A stretch of 64,000 nt of DNA from Ricinus communis (taxonomy: Eukaryota > Streptophyta > Magnoliopsida > Malpighiales > Euphorbiaceae), in the NCBI RefSeq assembly GCF_019578655.1, contig NC_063262.1, forward strand, positions 8,997,582-9,061,581, given 5' to 3'. How positions within the stretch are numbered: the first letter of the stretch is position 1; the number at the start of each line of letters is the position of its first letter. Shown here piece by piece: positions 1 through 12,500 of the stretch. The notes below the pieces were generated by a model. It was not told where the DNA came from, ran no database searches, and saw only the letters and a list, made by a program, of their open reading frames with translations. The translations under genes were made by a program, and so were the position numbers.

Positions 1-117
1 ATTTCACCAAGAATATGACTCCACCAGACAGTATCTAGCCTGATGTAGTTTATCTAAGAAATGTGACAAGCGGGAGATGTGGACTGAATCTTTTTATATT
101 TTGCTTTCTGAATTCAG

Positions 118-1852
118 GTTAAAAGCTTTGGTAGCTATTCCCAAGGTGCAGCCACGATTTGCTGTCGCTATATGGAAGAAGTATCCTACCATGAAATCTC
201 TTTTGCGTGTTTACATGGATCCTAGTAAATCGGTAAGGATGAGTAAAATATTTCATGTATATTTTATGATTGATGATGAAACAAAGATTTGTCCTTAATA
301 TGATCCCGTATATTTATGTTCTACATATTACCTTTCTCAATAGTCCTAATGTCCAAAAACATCCAAATGTTTAGGGTTTTTTTTTTTCCTCTCTTAGCAT
401 TATCAATTTCTTTGACATTAACAAATTTGACCAATTTGGTGAGAGAAACAAAATGTATGCTAATGCTGACATAACAAACATTTATATGCAAAAGTTATTT
501 AATTTCCATTGCTTTTCAAGGTTGAAGTGAAAAGTATTCTTTTTCTTAATATTTTTTTGTCAAAGACCAAAATTTTTATGGTAATATTTATATCTTCTTT
601 AAAGAAAATATGTAATTATTTGTACTAACTAGGATCATAAATAAGTAAAAGAAATTTCTTCCTTTGCCTAATTGATATAGTTAAATAGGATTTCTTTGTG
701 CATTTTGTTTTCCTTTTTAAATTGTCTACAATTGTTGCCAATGTCAAAGGTTAGGCTAAAGTTGACAAAATAAATAGGATTGGGATAAATTTTAAAAAGT
801 ATGCAAAACTTTGGGATTTTCTTTTCTGGTCATTTGGCCTTTCCAACATGGGTGCATCTTATTGTCCTACCAATATGAAAGACTTTGTTGTTAGTCACAA
901 AAAATTTGATGGATTTGAATCAAATTAATTTTGGGATTATATGCAATGCTGTATGCTGTGCATCTCCGCTTTTGATGCTGCCATTTTTATCAGAAGCCTC
1001 GTACCTAATGAATCTTAAGAAATACCTTAACATTCAACTGTGTGCATATGAATTAGAAAAGTTCAGGTATCTAAATCACTTTGTAAACTGCACAGTTCCA
1101 TGTTAGAAGGCTTTTGTGTAATTCTTTTTAATATCTTTAAGTCCATAATTTTATTCTGATCAGATAACAATTTGATTGGTGATCATGATAGTCATGAGTA
1201 CCTGTTGATATTTAGGTGTAAAGACTTGCAAAATATTGTTTAGCACTTAAAAGTTTATGAGGCACGATCACATGCGGTAACTTGGCAACTTTAACATTGC
1301 TATCATGAGGAGAGCCATGGAATTGTGGAAATCCGGGAGTGAAGTTACCTGTCCTAAGTATAGTGCGACAAGCTGACTTCTTAAACTAAAATATGTTTGT
1401 TTGTTCTGCATTTGGAAGTTTTAGCCGTTTGCATCCATGGTGTGTTAAACTTGAATGGAGAGACCACATCCCATGATAAAATATTAAAATGTCATATTAA
1501 GGGCAAATAATGATGTTGCTTCACCTGGAGAATAGATACTTTCATACTCCTAATCTTTCTGGTCTGATTGAGGAAATTTATTTTTGGTTCGCTTGTTTTC
1601 GTTTCTCATTTTCCCCTCTGCAAGTTGTAGCATGGTTATGCTAAGACATTTGTCTCTTGGATCAAATGGCAGGTGCATGAAAAGGAATTTCTGCTCGAGG
1701 ACTTGACTACAGAAGGTTTACTCGGTGGTGAAAGAAGGGTAGGTCGGATTTGTTCAAAGCGAATCTACAGAATACTTATGGCTCAAAGTGGAAGCATCAA
1801 AACTGATGATGTTGAGGATGGTGCTGACTTTTTCAGACATGAACAATCTTGA
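118..1852 (+). CDS. EME1: EME1-type crossover junction endonuclease, 3' end only (two last exons)
   Basis: Partial gene; its 5' part lies left of the window. Two exons are visible: 118-232 and 1673-1852, joined by a 1,440-bp GT-AG intron. The first exon contains the block IPKVQPRFAVAIWKKYPTMK. The second runs from VHEKEFLLEDL through ICSKRIYRILM and KTDDVEDGADFF to a TGA at 1850-1852. Both blocks match the C-terminal helix-hairpin-helix region of plant EME1 as I know it. EME1 is the non-catalytic partner of MUS81; the dimer cuts branched and Holliday-type DNA during repair and meiosis in the nucleus. The first visible exon starts after an AG at 116-117 and enters with two bases of a codon owed by the upstream exon. 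Bases 1-117 appear to be intron. The frame is open across the junction and I see no sign of decay. Confidence 0.88.
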
Positions 1853-4346
1853 CTAACTCTGCCCTGTTATTCTCCGCGATTATTGTATATATCATGCTTC
1901 TTACAATGCTTTCTTCGGGAGAACTGATTTGGTCAAAGCACTTCAAGATAGCACAATATTCTTGAAGTTGTAGCTGGAATTCACTTCCTCAAATGGCATC
2001 AGAATCGACAGGGTCCTCAATCTTTAAGCATCATGATCAGTAGCTAGGTATGTCAATAAACTGATGATGTGCAAATTAAATCAATCTCCAGAGCATATTA
2101 GGTGAGTGGAGTACTCCTCACCTTCCCATATGAGTTTGATAAATGAAAGTAATCGAAAGCCGCATTGAGCTTTTTATTCTGATTTTTGTTTTTTGAATAA
2201 AACTAAATGAGCTGGATTTTTTGAAATATAAGTAAAGAAGAACCTTTTTTCATGGTTCGGGAGTAGCTGGATTTTCTAACTATGCGAATTCTGGTGAATT
2301 AGTTATAGAGATTCTGGTTTGTAAGGATGTCTTAAGAATTTGTTTCAGGAGTATGGTGTTGAGAAAGTGTTACAGAAATGAGAACAATTGAAGACAACCC
2401 CTTGTAATTATGCTTGCTGTTTATTATTCAAACAAAAATGACAGCTCCTTCTTGTTCTTGTAGTGGCATAGCATGAACATCAACTTAGCTGTCCAGAGGT
2501 GTGTCTGCATCACTTCAACAGTTACTCCATACCATAAATTTCTTCTTTCTTGGTTTGTGATGTCTCATCATTGCTCTTTGATCTTCAGAATGGAAGATTA
2601 TTATTATTTTTATTATAAATTTTCTTTGATTTTGCTCTTTCTCTCTCTCTCTCTCTCACACACAGATACACACACAAACACAAACAGACACTGGGGTTGG
2701 GAAGTTGTATGGGGGGGTGGAAGTGGAGTCATAGAGCGATATGTAATGACTTGATTAGTGATAGTATAGCCAGCGTGCCCCACTGCCCTTAGTGTGTTTG
2801 CCATTAAGTTCTTTCAGTGTGATAAATTTCTTTATAAAATGAAAATAGAAAGAAGAGATTGTCTCACATGGATAACTTACGTCTCCTGATCTAAAAATTG
2901 TGTCAAAAACTAATTTTCTGGGTATAAAGTTAATGCAAATGACTACTTTTCTTAGTGGGTTTTTATATCATACTATGGTACTAAATGGTTAAAAGGGCAA
3001 TTTGCCCCTGAACTTGAATGTGATGCCTAATTGCCTCAAATTTTTAATTTTTGGCCAATTTGCGTTCGAACTTAACAAAACTTGGGTGATACAGCATCAT
3101 CTTAATAACAACGAAAGATGATACAATAATTATAGAATAACGTCTTTAAATAATTATTTTGTAAAAGGAAAAGAAAAGTAAGGAGGATTTTGGGTTTATG
3201 AATACTAATTCATTGATATGTTAAAGTTAGTACTCGTAAGTGTATGAACCGAATAATAGTATAAGTGGATGTTGATTTCTAAAAGAATTTATAGCAAATT
3301 TATTATATAAACTAATTGTCAAATAAATAAATTAAAAAGTAAATCTATACATTCTAAATCAAGATTAAAAAAAAAATTTATCGAATAAATAAACAAAGTA
3401 ATAAAAGGTAAATATGCAAATATTATGATTAAGAAAATTATGTGATGGAAATAGTACTTAATCTCGTTAATTATTTAGTATTATTTTTGTTTTAATAATA
3501 AACAAAGATCTAATTAATGAGAGGTGATGTTTCTTTTTTTTTTAATTACTCAAACTAATGATATAATTAAATTTTTTTAATTCAATATAGGATGAAGCAA
3601 AAATGATATTTTTAATACAACAAATTAAGATATTCTTAACAATCATAAATACTAATATGATATGATGGTCCAATAATATATATAACTAAAACTAATAAAA
3701 TATACTGAATAAGAATCATTTATTAAATATAAAAATAACAAAGTTCATACGTAAGCAAAAAAGCTTAACTGAATACTTAAATGAACTAGCCTAATATCTT
3801 TAATCCCATGATCATAGTGATTAAATAGTTAAACATAGAAAATAACAAGAACAAAGTAAAAATTTCCTTCTAGATCCGGAATATCTTCAAGGCAAAAGGA
3901 TGATTGGTTCTTATTTTTTAAATCCCCAAAACTTTTCTGATCTTAAAAGAATAAAACAAAACTAACTAAAGTGTTTATGAAGAATGGAGAATTGCAAAGA
4001 CAAGAATGGTGGATAGAAGTAGATGGAAGATATAGTAAAAAGCAGATGAGAGAAATTTCTTTTCTTCTTTTGTAGATCTAAATCTGCAGAGATATATGTA
4101 GAGAAGTTATCTACCAAAGATAAGTCTCTCTAAAGATTATCTTTATCACAAATCTTAATTATTATCCTTACATAAATAACTGATATAAATCCTTAAATAA
4201 TAAAAAGATTGAATTGCCCTAAAGTGAATAGTAATTTCAGTTAGCTTAATAAATAATCAGTCCACACACCTTGATCTTGGGTCTTGATACAAGCATGTCC
4301 TATTAAACTCTTTTATGAATATTTTGCTCCATAATTTCCTCTTTGG
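1853..4346. other. EME1 3' UTR and AT-rich intergenic DNA
   Basis: No gene is supported here. The first few hundred bases are probably the EME1 3' UTR. The rest is AT-rich and turns almost pure A/T after about 3,100. The segment around 2990-3070 (gggcaatttgcccctgaac) resembles ends of plant MULE or MITE elements, but I could not find a matching inverted end. Confidence 0.5.
2637..2690. repeat. Compound CT/CA microsatellite
   Basis: About nine CT units run directly into CA-rich units with interruptions (cacacagatacacacacaaa). Open frames called across it on both strands are low-complexity artefacts. Confidence 0.9.
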
Positions 4347-4351
4347 CTAAT

Positions 4352-6724
4352 TGTCAACACCCATTTTTCGGATCCAGATATCAAGGGAATTACGGAAAAC
4401 CCTATGATAAAAGTTACCGCCTTTCTCGAATTTCGGAAGATTGAGAACGAGCGAATCCAAGTTAGGATTAAGAATGGTTGAACCAAAATGACTTTTTCTA
4501 GAATCAATTTGGACCTAATTGGCGGAAAAAATTAAGTTTGAGGGTAAAACAACAGTGTTTTACAAGTTCATGGACTAAATTATTAAAATTTTCATAGCTT
4601 TTTACCCTTAAAGCCAATCAACTTTGCATACAGCCAAATCGGCTCACACAGAGTAGATCAGCTTAGCATAGAGTCAGTCGGTCTACAAGCGTTGATTGGT
4701 TAATTTTCAAAATCTAATGCCGTTTTAAGCGTATTTCTGACCTAAAATGCCAAAATTAATAAAAAAAATAAAGTTTCTAGAAGATATTTGTGATAATTAT
4801 TGAGATTCTTAAATATATTTAGTGATGATAATTTGAATTTTAAAGATTTTATTGGATATTAATCTGATAAAAAAAAATAATCGATTTATTTTTTAATTTA
4901 AATAATTAAATATTTATCTGCTCCTCTAGGGTTTCTTAATCCTATTACTATAATTAGAATATGATAGTCTAGGTCTAAGGTTAGCTACATTCATTAAATA
5001 TATTACTAGCAACTTAGGTAAATTGACAAACGTTAAAAGAGCAGAGTGAGTTTTAAGAAACAAAAGAAAGTCACTAGATAAAAACTAAGATTTGGAAACT
5101 TTATTTTTTGAATGACAGAAAATTTTTCAAATCCAACCAATACTGGATTCTCAACCAATTTTCGATTTCACTACCTCATCATCTCTAGAAACTTGAAGAT
5201 CAACATTCAATGGTGATAGCCTAAGGATTCTCCAAATCTAATATCATCATCATCCCTATCTTCATAAAACTTGTTCTTTTATTTTATGTTTTAGAAACAT
5301 GATTAGGAATGGATTTCTTTAATTATTTTGTATGATTCACATTATTAAATTAGGATTTTTCCTAAATTAATATGTTTGTGATATTGGACTTTGAATATGA
5401 TAACACGATTTGTGCTGGGTTTTAAATCTGATATCCTAATTTTTATTGGTTTTGAATTTGATGATTAGAATAATTAGGGAAACATGATTTATGTCTTTTT
5501 TAAATGACTATATGATTATATTAGGTTTATAGGGTTGTATGTTAAGATCTAGAATTTGCCATGTGAAGTTTTATTTACTTTATGTCAGCTTTTTGCTTTC
5601 TAGAATTTGTATTATTTTATATTTTTTGACTTAATTTATTTTTTAATGAATTTATTTCATATTTTCAAGTTTTAATCATGTTTTTATCTCTTGTTCATAT
5701 TAAATTCGCTTCTGGATGAGAGACGATCGAAAAAGTTATAAAACAGACGATAATCAGGTCCTAGAGCATATCGGCTCTGTGATGTCACCAATAGGCTGTG
5801 CCTTAAGCCGAATCGGCTCTGTGATGTCATTAATTGGTTGTTCGTCCCAAATTGCCCTAATTCACGGATTTTCAAGCCATTTTGCTAATTTTTATCAATT
5901 TTAACTTATTTTAGTCGTTTTTTGTAAGTTTATTAGTTATAGGAAGGGTTGTAATAGTTAGACTTACTGCTTATTTTATTTTATTTTTTGCTTTATTTTG
6001 ATAATGGCAAATAACTGTTATATGATTGTTAACTAAAATTTGACATCTAGACTTAGGCCCTAAAACTTGGACTTTGGCATGCAATTTATAGTCCATTAGG
6101 TTAACATATTAATAAGTTTGGGCTTAAATTAAAATCCAATTAGACTTATTGAGCTTTGCCATGTTTAATTAATTAATCAACTCACTTAGAATAGGATTAC
6201 TGAATTAGGTCTTAGCAATGTAAGACGTAGCCCATTTAGGTTAAAAACTTAGTAATTAAAGCATAATTTGTAATTGGGTTAGACTAGGTAGGTCTTTATA
6301 CATAATTGGATTAATAATTAGGTTAATTATTTGATTGAGAATTAGGCTTAAAATGGCTAGACAGCGCAAAGTCTTTACACACATGACATGATAGCGGCAG
6401 CCATAAGTGGACCTTACATGCTGTAATGAACACTTGTAAATATAAACTGTCGTATTTATAGAGAATAGCTCGTTAAATACTAAAATTGATGACTAGGATA
6501 CACAGATAAGAAAATTGACTTTTGGGTCCATCTCTAGATGTGGCGAAGCTTCCTTATGGAATATAGTATGCCACTCAATTAGTAAAAGTGTCCCAGAGAA
6601 TTATTCGGGTGGCGACTCCATCTCCGTGCTAGTCTCTGTGACTAGTTTTCCAATTAGGTTGAAAAGCCTTGCAGTGCGTAGTTGCTAGAGACACTTGGGT
6701 GTGCGCCTGAAACCGCCGCCTACA
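4352..6724. mobile_element. Solo LTR, about 2.4 kb, of a Ty3/gypsy-like retrotransposon
   Basis: The segment begins TGTCAACACCC and ends GCCGCCTACA, so it has the TG...CA ends of an LTR. It is flanked by a perfect 5-bp target duplication, ctaat, at 4347-4351 and 6725-6729. No gag-pol coding sequence, primer site or second LTR lies inside, so it is a single LTR left by LTR-LTR recombination. The end motif (ggtggcgactccatctcc followed by gcgcctgaaaccgcc) and the length recall long LTRs of the Tat/Ogre group, but that lineage call is a guess. Within it, a GC-richer segment with the repeated word tcggctctgtgatgtca occurs near 5771 and 5813. Confidence 0.85.
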
Positions 6725-6729
6725 CTAAT

Positions 6730-6785
6730 ATTATTTGAAAATAGACAATTAAACTTAAATGAGGTATAAATACATATTTTTACCC

Positions 6786-6830
<45 letters not shown>

Positions 6831-7411
6831 GTATATTAATAAAGCTTAATATCTATATATAATTTGGACCTATCAACCACTAATCGAGACAAAATAATTC
6901 CAAGAATTACTACATTGTTTTGAAACCTAAAGCAAATGAATACATATAATTTGTATGATTAACTCTTAAACATTCACAATAAATAATTCTTATTTTCGAA
7001 AAGAATAACTTAAAGATTAATTCAAATTTGTTTTAAAATCTAACTGAAAACATAAAGAAATAAACCACCAGTATTGTTGACAAACAAGTAACAAGACAAG
7101 CTATCTTATCAAACAATAATCAAAAAATAAAAACTAGATTTCAAGGAATTGATAAACTTTCAAGAAAAGAATGTGATGCAAGTATAATACCAAGAAGTAA
7201 AGAACTTAGTAGATTGAGCAAGAGTAAACAACAACAAGAGCAGAAAGAACCCGGATATTATAACACCCACCATCTCTATCTTTCTCTTTTGTATCTAATA
7301 CTTAAAAAAAAAAGAATATTGTGTCTTTATTTTTTCTTTTTTATACCAAAAAATTCAAAATTTATTGTTTTCTTTAAAGAAGGACCAAATATAGAATTTT
7401 CTTGAAATGAT
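6730..7411. other. AT-rich intergenic spacer
   Basis: No gene seen. It lies between the solo LTR and the 5S-bearing LTR element, and includes a long TA microsatellite. Confidence 0.6.
6789..6828. repeat. (TA)20 microsatellite
   Basis: Twenty uninterrupted TA units, just outside the solo LTR. Confidence 0.95.
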
Positions 7412-7808
7412 TGTGACAGTCTGACCTAGAGAAGCGGTTCGACAAGAACGGAAAGTGGAGTCGGGGCAAGGATAAGATGCTTGGACGAGGAGCGGTTTCT
7501 GGCAGGCTTTTAGGATGGCAGCACTCTAATGTACGGGGTTACATGAATGAATCAAATTGCACATCGAAATAAGGCGGGAAATAGTTGATAAAATATGTAA
7601 AGAGTTGGAACTAATTACATGAGGCGCCTTTTAGTTGTTTGGTTGTAGAGTTATAGGGACTCCAAAGTTAAACATGTTTGGTTCATAGAAATTCTAGAAT
7701 GGGTGACCTCTTGGAAAGTTCTCGAACCTGCCAAAAGGTACAAAACCGTGAAGCTAGTGGGGCCTAAAGAGGACAATATCTCATGTAATCTGGTTCCAGA
7801 TTGTTACA
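7412..7808 (+). repeat. 5' LTR of the Cassandra-like element
   Basis: 397 bp with TG...CA ends. It holds the 5S-like segment at about 7652-7732 and a stretch near 7620-7647 that the 3' LTR lacks. Confidence 0.85.
7652..7732 (+). other. 5S-rRNA-like segment in the 5' LTR
   Basis: The order gactccaaagttaaac, then gaatgggtgacctcttgg and aaagttctcg, follows plant 5S rRNA from about base 35 to base 110, including the internal control region. The box C part is well kept; the box A part is degraded. The first third of 5S rRNA is not recognisable, so this is not a functional 5S gene. Confidence 0.75.
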
Positions 7809-7879
7809 AATAGTATCAGAGCAAGACTCATGTAGTAGATATTTGGTTCGAGGATGAACCAGGTGGAAACTGGTGGGCA

Positions 7880-8250
7880 TGTGACAGCTTGACCTAAAGA
7901 AGCAGTCTGACGAGGGCAGAAAGTGGACGTCGGGGTAAGGATAGGATGCCTAGACAAGAAGCGGCTTCTGGCAGGCTTCTAGGATGATAACACTCTAAGG
8001 TACGGGGGTACATGAATGAATCGAATTACACATTGAAATAGGGTGTGGAATTGATTGATAACATATGTAAAGAGTTGGAACTAATTACATGAGTTATAGG
8101 AACTCTAAAGTTAAATGTGTTTGGTTTAGAAAAATTCCAAGATGGGTGACCTCCTCGGAAGTTCTCGAACCCGCAAAAGGGAAAAACCGTGAGGTCAGTA
8201 GGGGACTAAAGCGAACAATATCTCATGTGATCTGGTTCCGGATTATTACA
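7880..8250 (+). repeat. 3' LTR of the Cassandra-like element
   Basis: 371 bp. It aligns to the 5' LTR throughout except for a deletion of about 26 bp just before the 5S-like segment. Confidence 0.85.
8093..8175 (+). other. 5S-rRNA-like segment in the 3' LTR
   Basis: Second copy of the 5S-like stretch, with gatgggtgacctcctcgg at its core, closer to 5S rRNA at box C than the 5' LTR copy. Confidence 0.75.
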
Positions 8251-8393
8251 ATAATGGAGGAAACTAAGGGGTGTTGTTATAAGGAATTATTAATATTATT
8301 AATTAGAAGGAGGCGAAGAGTGAGGGTAGGTTTTTGGTTTTGTATAATAAAAAGGAAAACTTGTTGAATTGAAGCAGCGAACATTTTTTTTTT

Positions 8394-8650
8394 GGCTTAA
8401 TTACAAAAAGATTCTCGACCTTTGGCGTTTTTCTCAATTTAATCACGTGTTTTTAATTGTAATAATGTCATGTGCGACATTATAAATTTTGTCAAATCGA
8501 TACATAAATGAAATTTCTGGTGAAGATTATTCCACGTGGCTGCTGGTGCTCTAGTAACTTAAACACGTAGAAATGGTGCGTTTTAAAGCAAAAGTAGAAA
8601 TATTGCGTTTTGCCCAATAGAAACGGTGCATTTTTATAGTCTTAATATGC
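8394..8650 (+). repeat. Left TIR of MULE 1
   Basis: Pairs with 13346-13602. It carries the ACGT-core words cacgtg (about 8444) and ccacgtgg (about 8532), both also present in the right TIR. Confidence 0.9.
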
Positions 8651-8779
8651 CCCAAATGTATCGTGCTTCATATGCCCGAAATCCCTAATTCCCAAATTCA
8701 TTTGCAATCTGTAACCCTAGTTTTTCTTATTCTCGTGGTTGATATGCCCCCAAATTGATATTTGTCTGCTAGTTTTAAG

Positions 8780-9068
8780 GTCGCGCATGGAAGAGGTAAT
8801 GATGTTCTATTAGGTAGATTGAAAGATTTATTTGGAACTTCTGATCCTGTAATGCTTCAATTGCGAGCTGGATTAGTAGTTCGATGGCTTCACCCTGACA
8901 TATGAATGCCTTCCTTATACGAAAGATGTGATGAATCATTTGAAGGCTGAAAGGACGCATTGGAAGAGGTAATGAAAGTGAAGATGGTAATTGAGTCAAC
9001 TATTGCAGAAAACTTGATGAGTGCAGAAAGCTTGATGATTGTAGAAAACTTGATGACTGCAGAAAGCT
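8780..9068 (+). pseudogene. Broken plus-strand reading frame inside MULE 1
   Basis: Reading from 8780 gives a protein-like stretch (VAHGRGNDVLLGRLKDLFGT, then VMLQLRAGLVVRWLHPDI) that stops at TGA 8903-8905. It continues in frame with an ATG at 8906 (MPSLYERCDESFEG), a second TGA at 8948-8950, and a Lys/Glu-rich tail ending in three copies of an 18-bp repeat. I do not recognise the family. The upstream stretch (ccctaattcccaaattc, near 8680) looks like a plant 5' leader. It may be the remnant of a second MULE gene or of captured host sequence. Confidence 0.35.
9005..9068 (+). repeat. 18-bp tandem repeat, about 3.5 copies
   Basis: Unit gcagaaaacttgatgagt, with alternating aaaact / aaagct variants. 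In the plus-strand frame it encodes repeats like AENLMS, AESLMI, VENLMT. Confidence 0.85.
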
Positions 9069-9559
9069 AAATTCTGAGAAGAAAATGCTACAAAGAGAGT
9101 GTCCTGATGTGGTTTGAGAAACTTTTGTATTGTACTACTCATTGGTATTGGTATTGTAATGCCTATGCGTTTAGCTTAACTGTTGGATAAATGTTTGTTT
9201 TGTAATTTGAATAGAAATATTGAATAAATGACAATGTTAATTTATGATTATTGAGCATTTTGACATAGGCCATATAACTTGAAGTTGGATGCCTTTTGCA
9301 TATATGGTACTAGCATAAATCATAAATGGAGAATACAAGTGTTTAAGAAGAGTATGAATTGATGAAAATAAAGGCATTATCTGCCTTCAAAACATTCTAT
9401 TAATATGTGTGGGTACAAAGGCAGTATTTGCCTACAAAAAATTAGTGTAAAGGCTGGTACAAAGAAAGGCATAAGTCTGTAAACAAGATAACAGACACAA
9501 TATTTGCCTAAAAAAGGAAATGTCATGCTCTACATTTAATCACAATTGCATTGTACTAC

Positions 9560-12500
9560 TCAATTTGCTTGACTCTTTTGGGTTCCAACAGGTGCAGCAC
9601 TTCTCCCACCATTTTTAGCTCCTCTGCTACGACCTCTGCCAGCTTTATTGTTTGTTGAACTTGCAATTGTTGGTCTGGCATAAGAGGGAACTAATTTGCC
9701 CTTACTTGCTGCTGCCTTTGCTAATGCTGCCTTTGTACCAGAAAGGAATTTCACACTCCTTGATTCAGGCATCTAGAAACCAAACACAATTGTTCCATTA
9801 GACTAGGCATAAAATAATAAGAAATAAAATGTTGTATTGAAATTACCCTCAAATATATGTTGCTAGAATCTTCAAAGATTCTAACTCCATAACCTTGGTT
9901 AACCTGTTTGTACAACCATAATGAATACATATTTCTTCCCACTATTCAAATGTAAATCAAATACAAGTATTCAAATGTAAACTAAATACAAGTGTTCAAA
10001 AAACTTACTAATGCAGTTTCTTTTTTCCTCCTTTGAGGTCCACTTAAAGGTATGCCAGCAAATTGAGTTTGTCCAGATTCAGGTCCACTTGAAGGTGTCC
10101 AGCAAATTGACTTGGTCCACTTGAACTAGGGACATCAGACTGAGTTGTTGGGGAAGTTGCAGTAGATCCAAGTGCAGAAGTTGCTTTTCGTGGCCTGCCA
10201 TGCTTGACTGCCAGTTTAGGAGGCCTCTTGAAAGATGGATCATTTTTCATCTTACAACTCCTCTTGTTGTGCCTAACTCCTCCACAAACTGCACAAGTCA
10301 TTTGAATTCCTTGTCTAGATAGCTTATTAGGATTCTTTGGATCTTCAGTGATAATTCTCTTCCTGTTCTTCTTAGGTCTGCCAGGCATTTTCTTAAATTT
10401 TGGTGCCTTGATTGGAAACCCATCAGCCTGTGGTCACATTTTTCTGTCATTCAGTGGCTCAAGAGCATTTTTGTAGGTTTCAATATAAGTGTCTACACTA
10501 AAGTACTTGTCCACAAAGGTTGCACTATCCTGGTTCATCCAATGAATGCTAGAACATACATGGATATAAGGAATGCCTGTTATCTGCCATGCTTTACAAG
10601 TACAAGTGTGCATATTGATATCAACCACAAACTGATCCTCTCTTATGTTCACTTGGAACTTGCCACCAACAGTAGGTTTGCAAGTACATAATTTGCTATT
10701 GTACTTGATTTCTTCAAGTTTAGTTCTAATTCTAGGTGTGATGGAGTCAGTTAAACCACTAGCATGCATCAACTTACTGTGCATTCTCTCCATTAATGCA
10801 CATCTAATCTCTTTTAGCATGTCTATAATGGTCATACTTCTAAATTTGACAATGTAACCATTGAAGGTTTCACTGATATTGTTATCAATCATATCACACT
10901 TAGGAAGCTCAAAAATAAATGACTTACAAAATTTGGATGGATCCCTCTGTAAAAAATTGTTATAGGCAGCTTCATTCTCTACTTTAATTTGATCAATGGC
11001 TTCCTTATAAGCAGCTTCATAAGTACTTCTAGCTGCACTCCAAAACATATTTTTTAAAACTTGCCCATTAAACTCCTTCTTCCAATTACAATAAACATGC
11101 CTAGCACAATTCCTATGTTCAATAAAAGGTGCTAGGTTCTTTATAGCATTAGTAAGACCCTGTGCAATAAAGCAAATATAATTATTAAACAAATACAAAT
11201 ATAAAGTAAGCAATAATTAAAACAGTCAAGAAAAATCACCTTTTGTTAGTCTGATATAAAGGTCCACCCTAAACCATCTGTAATTTGCAGCTCCTCTAAA
11301 ATAATGGTTAAAAACCAAGTCCAAAAGTACTCATTTTCACATTCAACTACAGCCCAAAAGATGGGGAACATTTGATTGTTCCTATCTTTACTTACGGCAC
11401 ATAATAGTGCCCCTCCTAAAAAAATTTTCAAAAAACACCCATCGAATCCAATAACGGGCCTGCAACTCTTCAAGAAGCCTTTTCTCAAGGAACTAAAGCC
11501 TATGAAGAACCCTTTAAAAGTGCAGTCTTCATCAAGAAGGAAATAAAATCTGCCTTCCTTATCCACCCTAAGCAATTCAACTTTGTAGCCTCTTAACTTA
11601 GCATAATGTTCTTGTACAGACCCTCTTAGCATATTAAGCGCTTTCCATTTTGCCCTATAACACTTTGTTCTTGACACTTGAACACATAACTTCTTAAGTA
11701 AGTCATCCTCTAAGTCCTTCACACTCCAATTGCCATTTCTTCTGAATCTATGTATATATTCCTTAGCTATCCATTCAGAGGTAGCTTGCCTATTTTTCAT
11801 CTCCCTAGGGCACCTATGCTCACCAACATATGTCTTAATAGCAAAGGTATGCTCTCTTTTAATCATGCTTCCATACAGTCTCCATGGACATTCCTTGTCA
11901 CATCTCATTTGAAGTTGGTACTTGCTGCTTCTCATCACCTGCACATTGTGACCATCAATAATTGCCCATTTACAAACTGCAGCTTTGCACTGATGTGCAT
12001 CTTCAAATCGCATTCCAAGAACCAGCTGTAAATAGTTATGATCACATCTAGGATCATATACAACCCTCATTCTCCTCTTTTTTGAAGCCTCTTCAATGCC
12101 ATCCTCATCAGTACTGTCTAAATTCACATCCCCATCAGAGTCTTCGTATTCACTTATAAAGCTAAATGCTCGATAGATGCTTTTTTGAACTGCAAATCAG
12201 TGTTGCCATGTAATCTATCAGTAAGCTCATCAACAGGCACATAATTCTTATACTTTGTTGTCCTTTTCCTTGCTTCCACATACTCATCATCATCTGACAG
12301 TTCATTATTATTTAGTCCATTATCTGTGTCACTCTCATCAATTGGTAAGTACTCAGGATCCTCTTCTGATTCTACTTGCTGTTGCAATTGCTCACTATGT
12401 TCAATACTGACATCAAATACAGTTTCATCTAAATCATCTAAATTGTCACTCTCATCTTTAGTTTCATCTAAATCATCAATCTCACTATCGCTCTCATCAA

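Larger units (their letters stand above)
7412..8250 (+). mobile_element. Cassandra-like TRIM retrotransposon with 5S-rRNA-like LTRs
   Basis: A short complete LTR element without any protein gene. The 5' LTR is 7412-7808 and the 3' LTR 7880-8250; both start TGTGACAG and end TTACA. The 71-bp middle begins with tagtatcagagc (7811-7822), one mismatch from the usual initiator tRNA-Met primer site TGGTATCAGAGC, and ends with a purine-rich tract at about 7862-7879. The flanking 5-mers are atgat (7407-7411) and ataat (8251-8255), a target duplication with one mismatch. Each LTR holds a stretch resembling the 3' half of 5S rRNA. LTR retrotransposons with 5S sequence in the LTR, a Met primer site and no coding capacity are the Cassandra TRIM family. 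The LTRs differ by many substitutions and a deletion of about 26 bp in the 3' LTR, so the copy is old. It depends on other elements for mobility. Confidence 0.85.

Noticed and set aside
2473..2804. Open frames on both strands
   Set aside because: They cross the CT/CA microsatellite and translate to Ser/Leu or Thr/His repeats.
7652..8175. Functional 5S rRNA genes
   Set aside because: Only the 3' two thirds are recognisable, box A is degraded and both copies sit at the same place in LTRs.
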